Shown: positions 24,020 to 34,209 of the stretch, piece by piece
Layout of the letters: each line of letters starts with the position of its first letter
Numbering within the stretch: position 1 is the stretch's first letter
DNA from: Diplosphaera chodatii
Lineage: Eukaryota > Chlorophyta > Trebouxiophyceae > Prasiolales > Stichococcaceae
DNA length: 64,000 bases
NCBI GenBank assembly: GCA_032358165.1
Contig: JAALGY010000044.1
Location: 842,570-906,569 of the forward strand
Reading direction: 5' to 3'
Program-made: the position numbers and the translations under genes
The notes under the pieces: generated by a model
What the model was told of the DNA's origin: nothing
Databases searched by the model: none
The model's input: the letters and a program-made list of their open reading frames with translations, nothing else

Positions 24020-25257
24020 GCCACGTGTAGCGCCAAGCCGCGACTGCGTGGCTGCTGCGACGTCCAGCAGCTAGATCTGCCGGATCGCTGACCCCAGGCG
24101 CATGTGCAAGTGAGAGCGCCAGGTGCTTGCAACCTGCGGATGCGCAGTGCACTTGATTGCGCAAGAACAACCTCGGTGCTGTATACCGACGACATCTATT
24201 GACAATCAGGTCTCAGGTGGCCTCTGCGACAGTCTTTCCAGCTTGCATGACGCGACGCGTCACGGCACGGCGTGCAAGCAGGCAGTTCTGAACAATACTG
24301 CAGGAGCTCAACATTTGCCGCCCATTGCCCGCTTGCATGTGACACGGAAGAGCAGTGAAGGCGTATGCAGGCGAATGTACCAGTAGCTGAACGGCATGCA
24401 AGCATGCACATGGTTTTGAACGTGCTGAAGCTGCAAGCTGCAACATGTCTGATCACTCGTCTCGAAAGATCGCACAGTACTACTGAGCGGAAAGAATCGC
24501 ATATGTACAGCGGGCGTGCATCTGCAAGAAGGCAGGCGCAGGTTTGTACATCGAAGCGCGCACCTCGCAATGCGGCCTACGCTTGAACCGCTGCAAATGT
24601 CAAAACAAAATGCACTTGGCGCCTTGCTTCAGCTGAAACGATTTGAGTAACCGTCCTGCCCCACTGTACTGATTCTGCGCGCTGTAGGCCGGCAAGACTT
24701 GTGAGCGACCGGTCGCCAGTGCTGGTTTGGCGGACCAGCGGCGGCAAAACCCTGGTTCCAGTGTGACAGAAGGTGGCATGCAATATGCGCCCACAGTATT
24801 GGTCATTGTCCATGGCACTCTTCCAGCTCTCATACTTGATGCTACCGCCACTGCATTGGGGTGAAGTCAACGCCAGGTTCTGCAGTGCTCGTCGAAGCCC
24901 CTCATGCTACCACTTGTGACTGCGTGACCCGCCAGGTTGATACGGTAGTCCTGAGATGCAGTGGGTGCCCCCGCCCGCGAGGCAGACATGTGGAGTATCC
25001 CATCGCTGGCCAGCCTGTGTCACTGCAGTTTCGCAGGCCGCAGAGTATCTGTCATCAGCCACTCCACAGCTCGAGCAAGCGACACCACCTGCAGAGGACA
25101 TGCACAATTTGGCAGTGTGTTTCAGGCCTGACTTGGTACCAAGCTCCCCACATCCCCAGGCTCTGGTCAGCCTGTAACAGAGGCATTTTGCAGAGGTGCC
25201 AGTGCAGCAGTTGAGCTGAAAGAACAGCATACTGTGGACAGATCACTGGCCAGCAAC
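24020..25257. other. Intergenic region upstream of the DDT/WHIM gene
   Basis: Both flanking genes are on the minus strand. The stretch should hold the promoter of the DDT/WHIM gene on its left and the 3' untranslated region of the alpha/beta hydrolase on its right. Open frames here are short and have no recognisable motifs. Nothing else was seen. Confidence 0.45.
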
Positions 25258-28200
25258 TTAGAAGGCCACCTTGATGTAGTGGTTGCCAGCAAAGCGGCCT
25301 CCGCCCCGGCTGTAGCTGTCGAGCTTTGGGACTGGTTCGCCATCCTTCTGTGTGTTGACGGTTGGGGACGTGATCTGCGAACAACACAACCACATCCCTG
25401 TCATTTCATTTCGCTCTTCACGTGTGTTCCATCTACGGAGCGCTTCAGCAAATAGGGAATAGGGAGAGGAACCCAATTATGCTCCTTACTCACCAGGGTC
25501 TCCCGCTCGCTGGCATCCTGGAAGCGCACGCGCTGCTGCTGCACCCACACCATGGGCGACGCCGCGTCCGACACGTCGGCGCCAAAGCCGGCCTGCTTGC
25601 CGCGCCGCTGGTAGCGCTCCCGCACCGCCGGCGTCACCAGCCGCAGCGCCTCCTGCACGGCAGCACGTCAGGGCAGCCTGGCATCTGAGCAGTAGAACGT
25701 GTGTGACAATGATGCCAACCGGCGCTGCTGGATGCTAGATGCGCACCCGACGCTGTGCCGACCCAAGCAGGCCACATGCACACCAGCACCAATGCAAAGG
25801 GGGGTGCACATGTGGGCGGGCCGGTTGCTCAACACAGTAGCTGGGCTCGGTACCTCAAAGGTGGCTTCGTTGGTCTTCTGGCCGCTGATGTGGGAGCTCG
25901 TCTGCCGTTCCGCCTCGTCATCCTCCCCGAGGGCCTGTACGGTGTGCACATCCACCCTCGAAAGGCTGCAGCCCTTACTGCTGCGCCTGAGACCATAGGC
26001 ACGGTGCAGTGTCCTGCCAGCTCGATGACACAGTCGGCGGTTTCGTTCAGCAAGGCGGTCTGCACACGGCGCCTTCACCCACTGCCCTGATCCAACACTG
26101 TTGCCTTGCTGCATGCACATCAGCAAGACGCTGAGCATGCTCGGTTTCCGGCACAGAACTGAGCACCAAGAGGTCGCGATACCCACCCTGCAGATGGCCG
26201 ACGCAGTGCGCAGCTTGATCGCGTACTCGGGCGCGACTGCGGGCTGGATGCGCTCCCGGGTCTCCAGCGCGTGGCGCCACAGGTGGACGTGCACGTGCAC
26301 CAGCACCCTGCCGCCTGCTGGCAGCGGACGACGGCTCTGAGTTCTAGCAGGCGAACAACAGTCGGTACGGTGTGCTGATGAGCTCTTGTAGGTGTGCCGG
26401 CAGCCCTGAAGGGCCGGCGCCACTGACTGCTGGCACCTGCAGCTGATGTGCGGTGGTGCTGTGCGGCTTTGGGTTGCGACGGCAGTCGTGCATGGTGCCG
26501 ACCCTCGAGAACAGCAAAGCGGCATGCGCTTGCACTGGCCACCCTTGCGGTGGGACAGCTGCTGGTTGCAACAACATGCAGCAATATGGTCCACTACTGT
26601 GGGTCCAGGCATGCTGGCACCTCGGCGGTCAAGTATCTCAGGGGAGATTATCACCAGGCAGCGCGTCGATGGTGGGCTGGTTGTACAGGAACGTCGTCTC
26701 GTCCGTGTGCGCCGTCGCCGCCACCACCACACGGTCACGCAGGCCGTCTGGCACCGCGCCCCGCTGCACCTCCGCCGCAAACGCCTCGGCGGCCGCCAGC
26801 TCCCCAGGGTGCGCCAGCCAGCGCCTGCGCCGCATGCGCTGTCCTCAGTGTCCTGCTCACCGACACCGCCACCTGCCTGCCTGAGCTGTGTTGGCCTCAG
26901 CCCGCGGCGGGCGTCCCTCGTAGGCCCATCCCTTGTCAGCCGGGCAGGTGAAGCATGTGGCAGCATACGAACTGCTCATACAGGGCTGCCAGGTGGTGCG
27001 AGTGGCACCCCCGCAGCCGCTTGTGCAGACAGATGGCAGCACGGCATGGGGCCTGCGCATGCATGATGTGTGGGTGTGACATCAGGCATGTGGGCTGCCG
27101 TCAGCCCAGCACATCAACGTGTATATATGTTGCCAACGGGGCGGTGCCAGCAGCGCACCTGGACTGCTCGTCGTCCCGCAGCACCTCGCCGCCGCAGCCG
27201 CCCGGGATGATGTTAGCATCGACCGCGGCCTGAGGGTCCGGCGAGTGTGGGTCCCCCTGCAGCTCCTGCAGCGCTGCTGCCGGGCTGCCGCGGCCTGCAG
27301 GCAGCGCCAGGAGCTCAGAGGCCGAGTGGTGACGACCTTGATGACCCCCGCTGGACACGGGCAGTATGGAGCCCAAGACCGTGCATCAGGAGGGTTGATG
27401 GTTACACAAATGCCCAGATCACGTGTTGCAGATCACTGCCCACCCAGTGCAGACAGTTGCCTGGTGCTCCTCGGTGCAACTGCAGCCTGCAAGCTCAGGA
27501 GGAACTGCACACCCAGTGCAGTGAGGAAGGCGTCCACGAGGGCCGCCGACTCGAGCTGCCATTGGACGAGCGCATCTGCCGCTGGGTCCACATCCTCGGC
27601 GCTGCGGCTGCGGTGGACGACCAGAAAGTTCGCCAGCAACTCCGCTGTCTGCAAGCAGTGGGTAGACTGTGAAGTCATCAAGCCTGTGGCCTGTCTCACG
27701 GGCAAAAACAACGATGCAGAAAGGCCATGGCCGCAGCGGCAGCAAGCACACGGTCGAAGAAGCCCAGCATGGCTACCGTGCTCAAATCACATGTGGGGTC
27801 CAACCTTGACAGCAACGTGAAATGGCTGCGTACCTGCTGCACAGCTTCGCCTTGGCTGACGTCTGGCTGCAGGTCCAGCGGCGGCGCATCTGGTGCCAGC
27901 TTGATCTCCTCACCACCCGCAAACTGCGAGTGGTTCACACCTGCAAATGCAGGGAATGGTCACATGTCTCACAACAGACGCTACCACATGTTGGATGCAG
28001 TGCTGACGGCATGATGCTGATCACTATTTTGAGGTGAGTCACTCTGTGGTGATCCAGCCAAGAAGGGCTGCATCAACGACTAGTGGGAAGCCCTGGGCTG
28101 TGTGCAGGCACATACCCGAAAGCACGATGGCTGGCTGGAAGGTTGCAGCATGACGGAGTCCCAGCTTGGCGGCGGATTCGGCGGCGGTGAGCACGGAGAA

Positions 28201-29367
28201 GGTCTGCTTGCTGAGGTACTGCTTGCCGTCCAACTCCGCGGAAACCTGCAGGATTGGCCGCGTCCTGCGCACCAATGGTTGTTGTATCATTTGGTATGTT
28301 GAAACTGCAGGTGTGCATGCTGGTACGGTCGGCAGCCGCACACAGTCAGGAGCTTCTGACGAGTGAACTGGGTCCCCCATCCCAATTGGGGCAGGCGCGA
28401 GGTCGCATGCGGCATCAGACAGGCGTGCAAGTGCAGCCTGTGCAGCCCACCAGGTGCGAGCGGTAGGAAGCAGTCCGGACGTCGCCGGCAGCATGGCGCC
28501 GCCCAGCAGCACCAGCCCGCCGGCCTGCTCCAGGGCATACCGCACCGCCGCCACACCCATCAGGCTGTGCCCCGCCACAAACACCTCCTCCTGGCGGCCT
28601 GCAGGCAGCCCCAGTGGCATTTTCGGTACGGCTCACTGTGGCATGTACTCGTGTGCCGTCAGACTGCTGCTGCAACCCGAGGTGGACTGCAGCTGACGTG
28701 GGACAAACTGCGGCAGGCCACCATGGCAAGCACCATGTGCTAAGGGGGGGAACTCGACTGACCGCTGGGTGACTTTTGGAGCTGGATGTGTTCAGCAGCA
28801 GCTGCAATGGCCCCGTCCACAGCCGCTGCCACAAACTCCTTGCTGGTCACCATCGGGTTGAACCCAGCAGCTCTCCAATTGATGTCCACAACAACGACTG
28901 TGAGCCGTACACGGACGCCAATGACTGCCTGCACAAAAGAACACGCAACTGCACATCCCAGAGCCTCCCTGTCTTCGTCTGCATGCCACATACATGAGCC
29001 ACTGCTGGCACCAGCAACGCGCACATGTCCTTGCCGCTGATGCACCCAAACCCTCAGCCTACCTGCAGTGCCTCAGCAAGCGCCCTGTACTCCTCCGCAG
29101 GGATCAGCGCCCCCGGCAGCAGCACCAGCAGCGTCTGTGTGGACTCCGCCGCCTGACTCTCAACTGGTGGGCCTGCACGTGCCGTGCAGTTGCAGCTTGG
29201 GCTCCTGTTATACCAATGGGAGTGCCGCTTGCCACTTGGGCCGGCGTGTTTCTCAAATGTCGATACTTTGGCTCACCAAAGATCAAGGGTTGGCCCATGA
29301 GGTCTTCTGGCCTTGCATCTGCTGGTTTGCTGCCTCCAGCGTCGACACCGGAGTTTGTACCTCCCAT
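25258..29367 (-). CDS. Alpha/beta hydrolase with unassigned C-terminal region
   Basis: This is a serine hydrolase of the alpha/beta fold with unknown substrate. The likely start is MGGTNSGVDAGG at 29367, though the first intron would be only about 41 bases, so the 5' end is uncertain. Coding blocks in order: TLLVLLPGALIPAEEYRALA (29.05-29.16 kb), LTVVVVDINW (28.75-28.95 kb), and the nucleophile elbow GHSLMG (28555-28572) with LVLLGGAMLP. Next come VSAELDGKQYLSKQTF (28.12-28.25 kb) and VNHSQFAGGEE (27.84-27.94 kb), whose His fits the catalytic position. Downstream blocks form a separate region: a helical block (27.48-27.65 kb), DETTFLYNQPTIDALPG (26.64-26.83 kb), EYAIKLRTASAI (26.2-26.3 kb) and PAVRERYQRRGKQAGF (25.5-25.65 kb). 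The end is GRFAGNHYIKVAF with stop at 25258. The C-terminal part resembles nothing I can name. Exon borders are approximate, and two genes rather than one cannot be ruled out. Confidence 0.65.
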
Positions 29368-30353
29368 GATGCGTGCGCGGCGCCCTGCTGATGGTAGCGC
29401 TGAGGAGCCGCGGCTCGCACTGCGCCTTGTGTGCAGCCGCTGTGCGAGCTGCCACTTGCCAAAGTCTGTTTGATGCTGCCTGTCATCACGACAGTTACTT
29501 ATTCAGCACCATGTTCAACAAAGATCTACAGCAGCTAAAACATGCCGTACCCGCGTGCCCGGCGCTGAACAGTTTGGGTGATATCATGTAGATGATCAGA
29601 TCCTCAGACCTCGTCGCGCGAAAGCCACTGGTGACGCGCGCCGTGGCTCGCTGCGATACGAAAGTCACACTCGCGGGCAGCATGCTCAGCGCTCTCAGAC
29701 TTGATCCAGCCAGGGACCTACCGATGCGGACCAGTCAATCAGAGACCGATCTGATTGTCTATCAATACATCGGTGGATGCTCACAGACAGGACAGAAGAT
29801 ACTGCATATTGATCCGTGAGCGGCTGTCTGGCGCAAAACGACTCAGCCTTCGTCTGATATTGTCATTCTGTACGGTATGTATGGCTGTTGTTGTGAAGAT
29901 GCACGGGTACTGTCGCGTCACGAGATATACCAGCGACGCAGGCATGAATGTACGATCCTAAGACCACTACAGTCATGGACAGTGCACGGTATTCCTGACT
30001 AATCCGGTGTGTTGAGGTCGTGCATGCTGCTCTGGATTGTGAGTAGCGCACTCATTGTTGACTACGTGCTGCGCGCATATCATAATGTGGGGTGGACCGC
30101 AAGCACAGCAACCGAGGGACAGCACAGTGCACTACATCTGGGCTTCTGTGCAACTGGTCTGGTCGTCACGCTACAGCAGCATCAGCACCATGAGCAAGGC
30201 ACACTGCTGCCAGCGCCTCCACATAGACTGCCATGTGCCCAGCTCGAGAGACTCGATCATGAATGGTGGTGATTTTCGGCCAGAAAACAAGTTGCTGAAC
30301 ATCCCACCACTGCCTGCCCCCAAAACTGCTGGGTGTGCCGCAAAAGCAGATGC
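29368..30353. other. Intergenic region, hydrolase promoter and CURT1 3' flank
   Basis: Both neighbours are on the minus strand. The left part is presumably the promoter and possibly a first exon of the hydrolase; a short Met-initiated frame runs 29495-29683. The right part is the CURT1 3' untranslated region. Base composition is less GC-rich than in the genes. No repeats or RNA genes were recognised. Confidence 0.4.
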
Positions 30354-30839
30354 TCAAGCGTCCTCCACAGCGCCAGTGATCTTCTTCTTCAGCTCCTCAA
30401 CGTCCTCGATGAGCTCCTCCCGGCTGGACTTGAACAGCAGGTAGCGGTAGGTGAACCACGCAGAGTAGCCCAGGCCGACCAGCTCCAGCAGCTTCGGCAG
30501 CAGCGGCACATTGTTGACGGCGCCCACGACGGTGGACGTCAGCCACAGCGCCACAACAGCGCCGACGGCGTACAGCACCACCGACGTCTTGTTGTTGGTG
30601 TTCTCCCACCGCTCCTTCAGGTCGTCCACGATCTTCTCGATGTCGACCTGTGTCTCCTCAACCTCGCTCTGGCCGGAGGTGGCTGCCACGATCTGCTGGC
30701 GGCGAGCCGGGCTCTGCACGCGCAGCGACGGCCTCTGGACGCCGAACACTGCGGGCACCACCGCACGGCTGGCCGCCCTGCTGGGGCTGGCCACCGCCAG
30801 GGGGCGCGTCTGCTGGGACATCATCATGGTGACTGCCAT
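30354..30839 (-). CDS. CURT1: CURT1 thylakoid curvature protein
   Basis: This small thylakoid membrane protein oligomerises at grana margins and bends the membrane. It is intronless, 161 residues, starting MAVTMMMSQQTRPLAVASP. Residues 1-55 are a Ser/Arg/Ala-rich plastid transit peptide. The mature part has an amphipathic helix (VDIEKIVDDLKERWENTNNK), two membrane segments (VVLYAVGAVVALWLTSTVV and LLPKLLELVGLGYSAWFTYR) separated by a short NNVPLLP turn, then the C-terminal helix SSREELIEDVEELKKKI. This order is the CURT1 family signature. The start at 30839 is preferred over an in-frame Met at 31028, because only the shorter form begins with a transit peptide; the extra 63 residues look like translated leader. 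It is the only intron-free complete gene in the window. Confidence 0.95.
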   Translation of the reverse strand: MAVTMMMSQQTRPLAVASPSRAASRAVVPAVFGVQRPSLRVQSPARRQQIVAATSGQSEVEETQVDIEKIVDDLKERWENTNNKTSVVLYAVGAVVALWLTSTVVGAVNNVPLLPKLLELVGLGYSAWFTYRYLLFKSSREELIEDVEELKKKITGAVEDA

Positions 30840-31424
30840 TGTTGCTGGTTGCGGGCTGCTGCGGTGCTGGATCAGGCGCGAGAATTGCCGGAGCACCCGC
30901 ACGAAGCCAGACCATCCACCCCGAAATCTTTCTGTGGCATCTTCCCGGCAAAGGGCGGGAAGCTGACCGGCACGCCCGTCTGTACACTGATCGGGCCCCG
31001 TCTGGTGCCAGGTTCCTTTCGCTCCCAATCACGTCATCCATGCACAAATTCTTGGGTGCACTCGTGCCGAAGCACAGCTGGCTGCTAAACAGAGCCGGTT
31101 GCATCCAGCGTCGCTACCAACGACAAGGCGCTGCATACCTGCGTGGTTGTTCAGGGACTTCACGCCGATACCTCGCCCTTTTGCAGTGCTGCCAGCCTGC
31201 TTCCTTACAAGACACCTTCTGCCAACTGCCCATTGCCGTAGTCGAACAAACGCAATAAGCTTGGGGCGCTGGCGGGGCCCAGTCGCCCGAGCCTCGCGCA
31301 GCGGCTGGCGGGGTGCTGCGGCGGCGGCGGCGGCGATGCCGCTGACGCGGGAGTGATGGGCAAAGGTCACTCCAAGGCACGCAGCGGCGTGCGGCCGTGC
31401 GACTCGTGGCAGCGGCACACCGTC
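30840..31424. promoter_or_regulatory. Divergent promoter interval, CURT1 / CHIP
   Basis: These 585 bases lie between the start codons of CURT1 (minus) and CHIP (plus) and must carry both leaders and probably both promoters. No specific element could be assigned. Confidence 0.5.
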
Positions 31425-33571
31425 ATGCCGCCGTCGGAGAGCGACAAGGCGGCGGCGAACCGGCTGCGGCTGGAGGGCAACCAGATGTTCCAGAAGGGGA
31501 AGTACGGCGCGGCGCTCGAGGCGCGTCTCCATGATGTCCGTCACTGCTACAGCCTTCAGCACACCTGCGATATCCAGCATGCCCGGTGCTGCCTGCATGA
31601 TGTCTGACAGTCGCTTCTGGGGCTGACGAACGTCGATGTCTCTCCGCTGCAGCGATACACAGAGGCGCTGACCCTAAACCCGATGCCAGGTGACGCGCAT
31701 GTCCTCTTAGCTGCTCATACCGGACTGATGCTGTGCAGTTGCCCTGCACCTGGTCATCACGGTCAGCAAGCCACCAGTCAGAAGCATGCTTGATCGCACA
31801 GCACTGAGGTGCTCATACGTTGGTGCAGCGCTCCTGACCAACCGGGCGTTCTGCCACAAGAAGCGCGGCGACTGGCTGAAGGTCACGGAGGACAGCCGCG
31901 CGGCGCTCGCGCTGGACGCCGACTGCATGAAGGTGCCCAGTCGCTGGCTGCTCACGGCAGTGTGCATTGCAAGCTGTAGTTGACGATGCGTGTATGCAGC
32001 TGACGGTAGGGCAAGTTATGATCAGCGTCAAGCGAGCATAAGCTGCAGGCTGCTTCGGCTTCCCCACTGTGGGCTGATTTGAAAAGACGGGTCCTCTGCT
32101 GCTCCAGGGGCATTACTACCTCGGCTTTGCGCTCAGAGAGACCGGCGACTTGCATGAAGCCATCCAGCACCTGACCAAGGTCAGTGCTTTCCAGTTTGAA
32201 AGACAAACCCGCCCTGATGGCACACCCTGCCTTGATTCTCACAGTACATCCTCATGTCTGTTTTGTTCCTGCATTTAGGCCCTGGAGCTGGCACGCAGCA
32301 GCGGCGACAGCATCAAGGATGAGATATGGCGCGAGGTGTGTCGCCCTGAATATCATGGTCTACAGATTCTCGCCCGCTATCAACACTGGATTACTCAGCC
32401 GCATGTGCACACAACATGCCTGCGAGGCGAGCTTGCTGTTTGTACGGCGTGAACTGCAGCTGCCAAGGGCTCGTGTGGGGACTATGGACTGACTTGGGTA
32501 TCTGTGAAGCTTGTCATCCTCACAGTCCTCCCGTCGCATGTACAGCTGGCGGGCGCAAAGTACCGCGCCTGGGAGGATGAGTCGGCGCAGCGCACCGCAG
32601 AGCGCCGGGCGCTCCGGAAGCGGCTGGACGCGGCGCTGGGCGCCCTGCAGCTCGCGGAGCGTGAGGACTGCCAGGTGCGTCTCGGTGTATGGCATCCCGT
32701 CACCGCCACCGCCATGGCTGCGCCTCAGCAGATCGGCGCTGTGCGCACAGCTTGCAAAACATGTGGACATGTGCACCTGTTCTCGGCTGCTGGGCCTGAT
32801 GAGACCTCAGCTCACGATGTTCGGGTTCCAGTGGTGATGGCCATCAGTCTCCTGACTCGTGCACTCGGTTCAACGCTGCAGACCACAGCCACGGCAGACC
32901 TGCTGGAGCGGCAGAGCTGCGAGAAGGCAGCCCTGGAGCGCCTGTTTGCAGATGCCTCAGAACGCGACACCCCTGGTGCGCACGGCCACGCCCGGTCAAA
33001 CATGCAGTGCGGTCCCTTTGGCGCCTCAGGCTGCAAGTGCATGCAGCTGTCTTACTTGTGCGCAGTGGTGGGCTCCTGCCACCGCACTTGTCGACTGCAC
33101 CCTGCACCCAGCGCTGTCTTGAAACCTGCAGGCGAGTTCAGCAACGCCTTTGCGTGCCGTCTGACGCTGGAGCCCTTCCGGGAACCCGCCACCACGCCGT
33201 CAGGACTCTCGTATGAGCGCTCGGCGTTGCTCAACCACCTCAAAAGCGTGAGCACAGCTGCGGCGTTTTGAACGTCGCAACCGTAACTGCATGCTCGTCG
33301 TGCCAGCCTTTCTAAACTCTGCACGCCATGCTGGGATGCTCGAAGGTGCTGCTTAAAACAAATGATGACCCTGCTGCTCGGCAGCAAGCCCACAAGCCCT
33401 GCAAGCCATGCCGCCAGCTCGATCGTGCGCCTATCACTGCAGGTGGGCAAGTTCGACCCGGTCACGCGCGAGCCGTGCACGGAGGCGCAGGTGCGGCCCA
33501 ACCTGGGGCTGCGCTCGGCCACCCAGGAGTACCTGGACGGGCACGCCTGGGCCTGGAGGGACTGCGTGTGA
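31425..33571 (+). CDS. CHIP: CHIP E3 ubiquitin ligase (TPR + U-box)
   Basis: This is a co-chaperone E3 ligase that binds Hsp70/Hsp90 through TPRs and ubiquitinates misfolded clients. The model is complete: nine exons (31425-31520, 31653-31689, 31829-31932, 32108-32179, 32279-32335, 32546-32674, 32882-32975, 33132-33247, 33443-33571) giving 277 residues, against 278 in Arabidopsis CHIP. Residues about 1-115 form three TPRs (ANRLRLEGNQMFQKGKYGAA, LTNRAFCHKKRGDWLKVTED, GHYYLGFALRETGDLHEAI). A charged coiled-coil helix follows (RTAERRALRKRLDAAL). The U-box starts near residue 200 (FACRLTLEPFREPATTPSG, YERSALLNHL) and ends with VTREPCTEAQVRPNLGL and YLDGHAWAW. The first intron uses a GC donor after GALE; that junction restores the family pattern LE-RYTEAL. 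An in-frame Met at 31353 would add 24 residues not typical of the family, so 31425 is preferred. Confidence 0.93.
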
Positions 33572-34209
33572 TCGCGGCGGCTACTGCGCGTTGGCAGCGA
33601 TGGGTGATTGGCAGCGTCATTCAGCACGGGTGCCGGAAAGCGGCACCGACTCTGGCGCAGCTGGTGTACATGCAGCGCATCCTTGCAGTGTGTGGTGGGG
33701 CACGTAGGGATCTCCTTTGAGGCGGGCCCGGACGCAGAGCAGCCGATGCTTGGCAGCAAGTGCGAACGGCCGACAGGCTCCTGTGGTGCCACCACAGTCG
33801 TGCAGCTGCCCCCGAGCGCCTCTTGGTGCCATGCTGACTACCTCTGACATGGCGAAGTACTGAACCAACTGCATGCACCTACATTCACGGCATGTCTTGC
33901 AGCAACCCGCATGTACGGTAGCCTACCTCAGAGTGTTATGGGATGCTGCCTTTGTACACGAATGATTCACAGCAATGGTTGCAATGGTTGCAATGGATGC
34001 TGTCGCGCTACATGGGTTGGACCGTCTCAGGGATTTACATGTACAAAGAGATTTGAATCCTTCACTTCCGGCTTCGTGTCCCATTGAACGTCTGTACGTA
34101 CTATCCTGGGCGGTGTGTACAATCGCGCCTGCCAACCCTCCAGCATCCAGGACAACAGCTGTGCGGCCCCAGATCCCCGGCACATGCGCACCGCCGCCCG
34201 AGCTGAGCG
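33572..34209. other. Convergent intergenic region, CHIP / GT31
   Basis: The two flanking genes converge here, so the 638 bases should hold both 3' untranslated regions. Around 33970-34000 there is a short tandem of GGTTGCAAT-like units. No gene was recognised. Confidence 0.5.

Noticed and set aside
30840..31028. In-frame upstream start for CURT1 at 31028
   Set aside because: The added 63 residues do not resemble a transit peptide, whereas the form from 30839 begins with one and has the normal family length.
31353..31424. Upstream in-frame Met for CHIP
   Set aside because: It would add 24 residues not typical of CHIP. The 31425 start gives 277 residues, matching the family.
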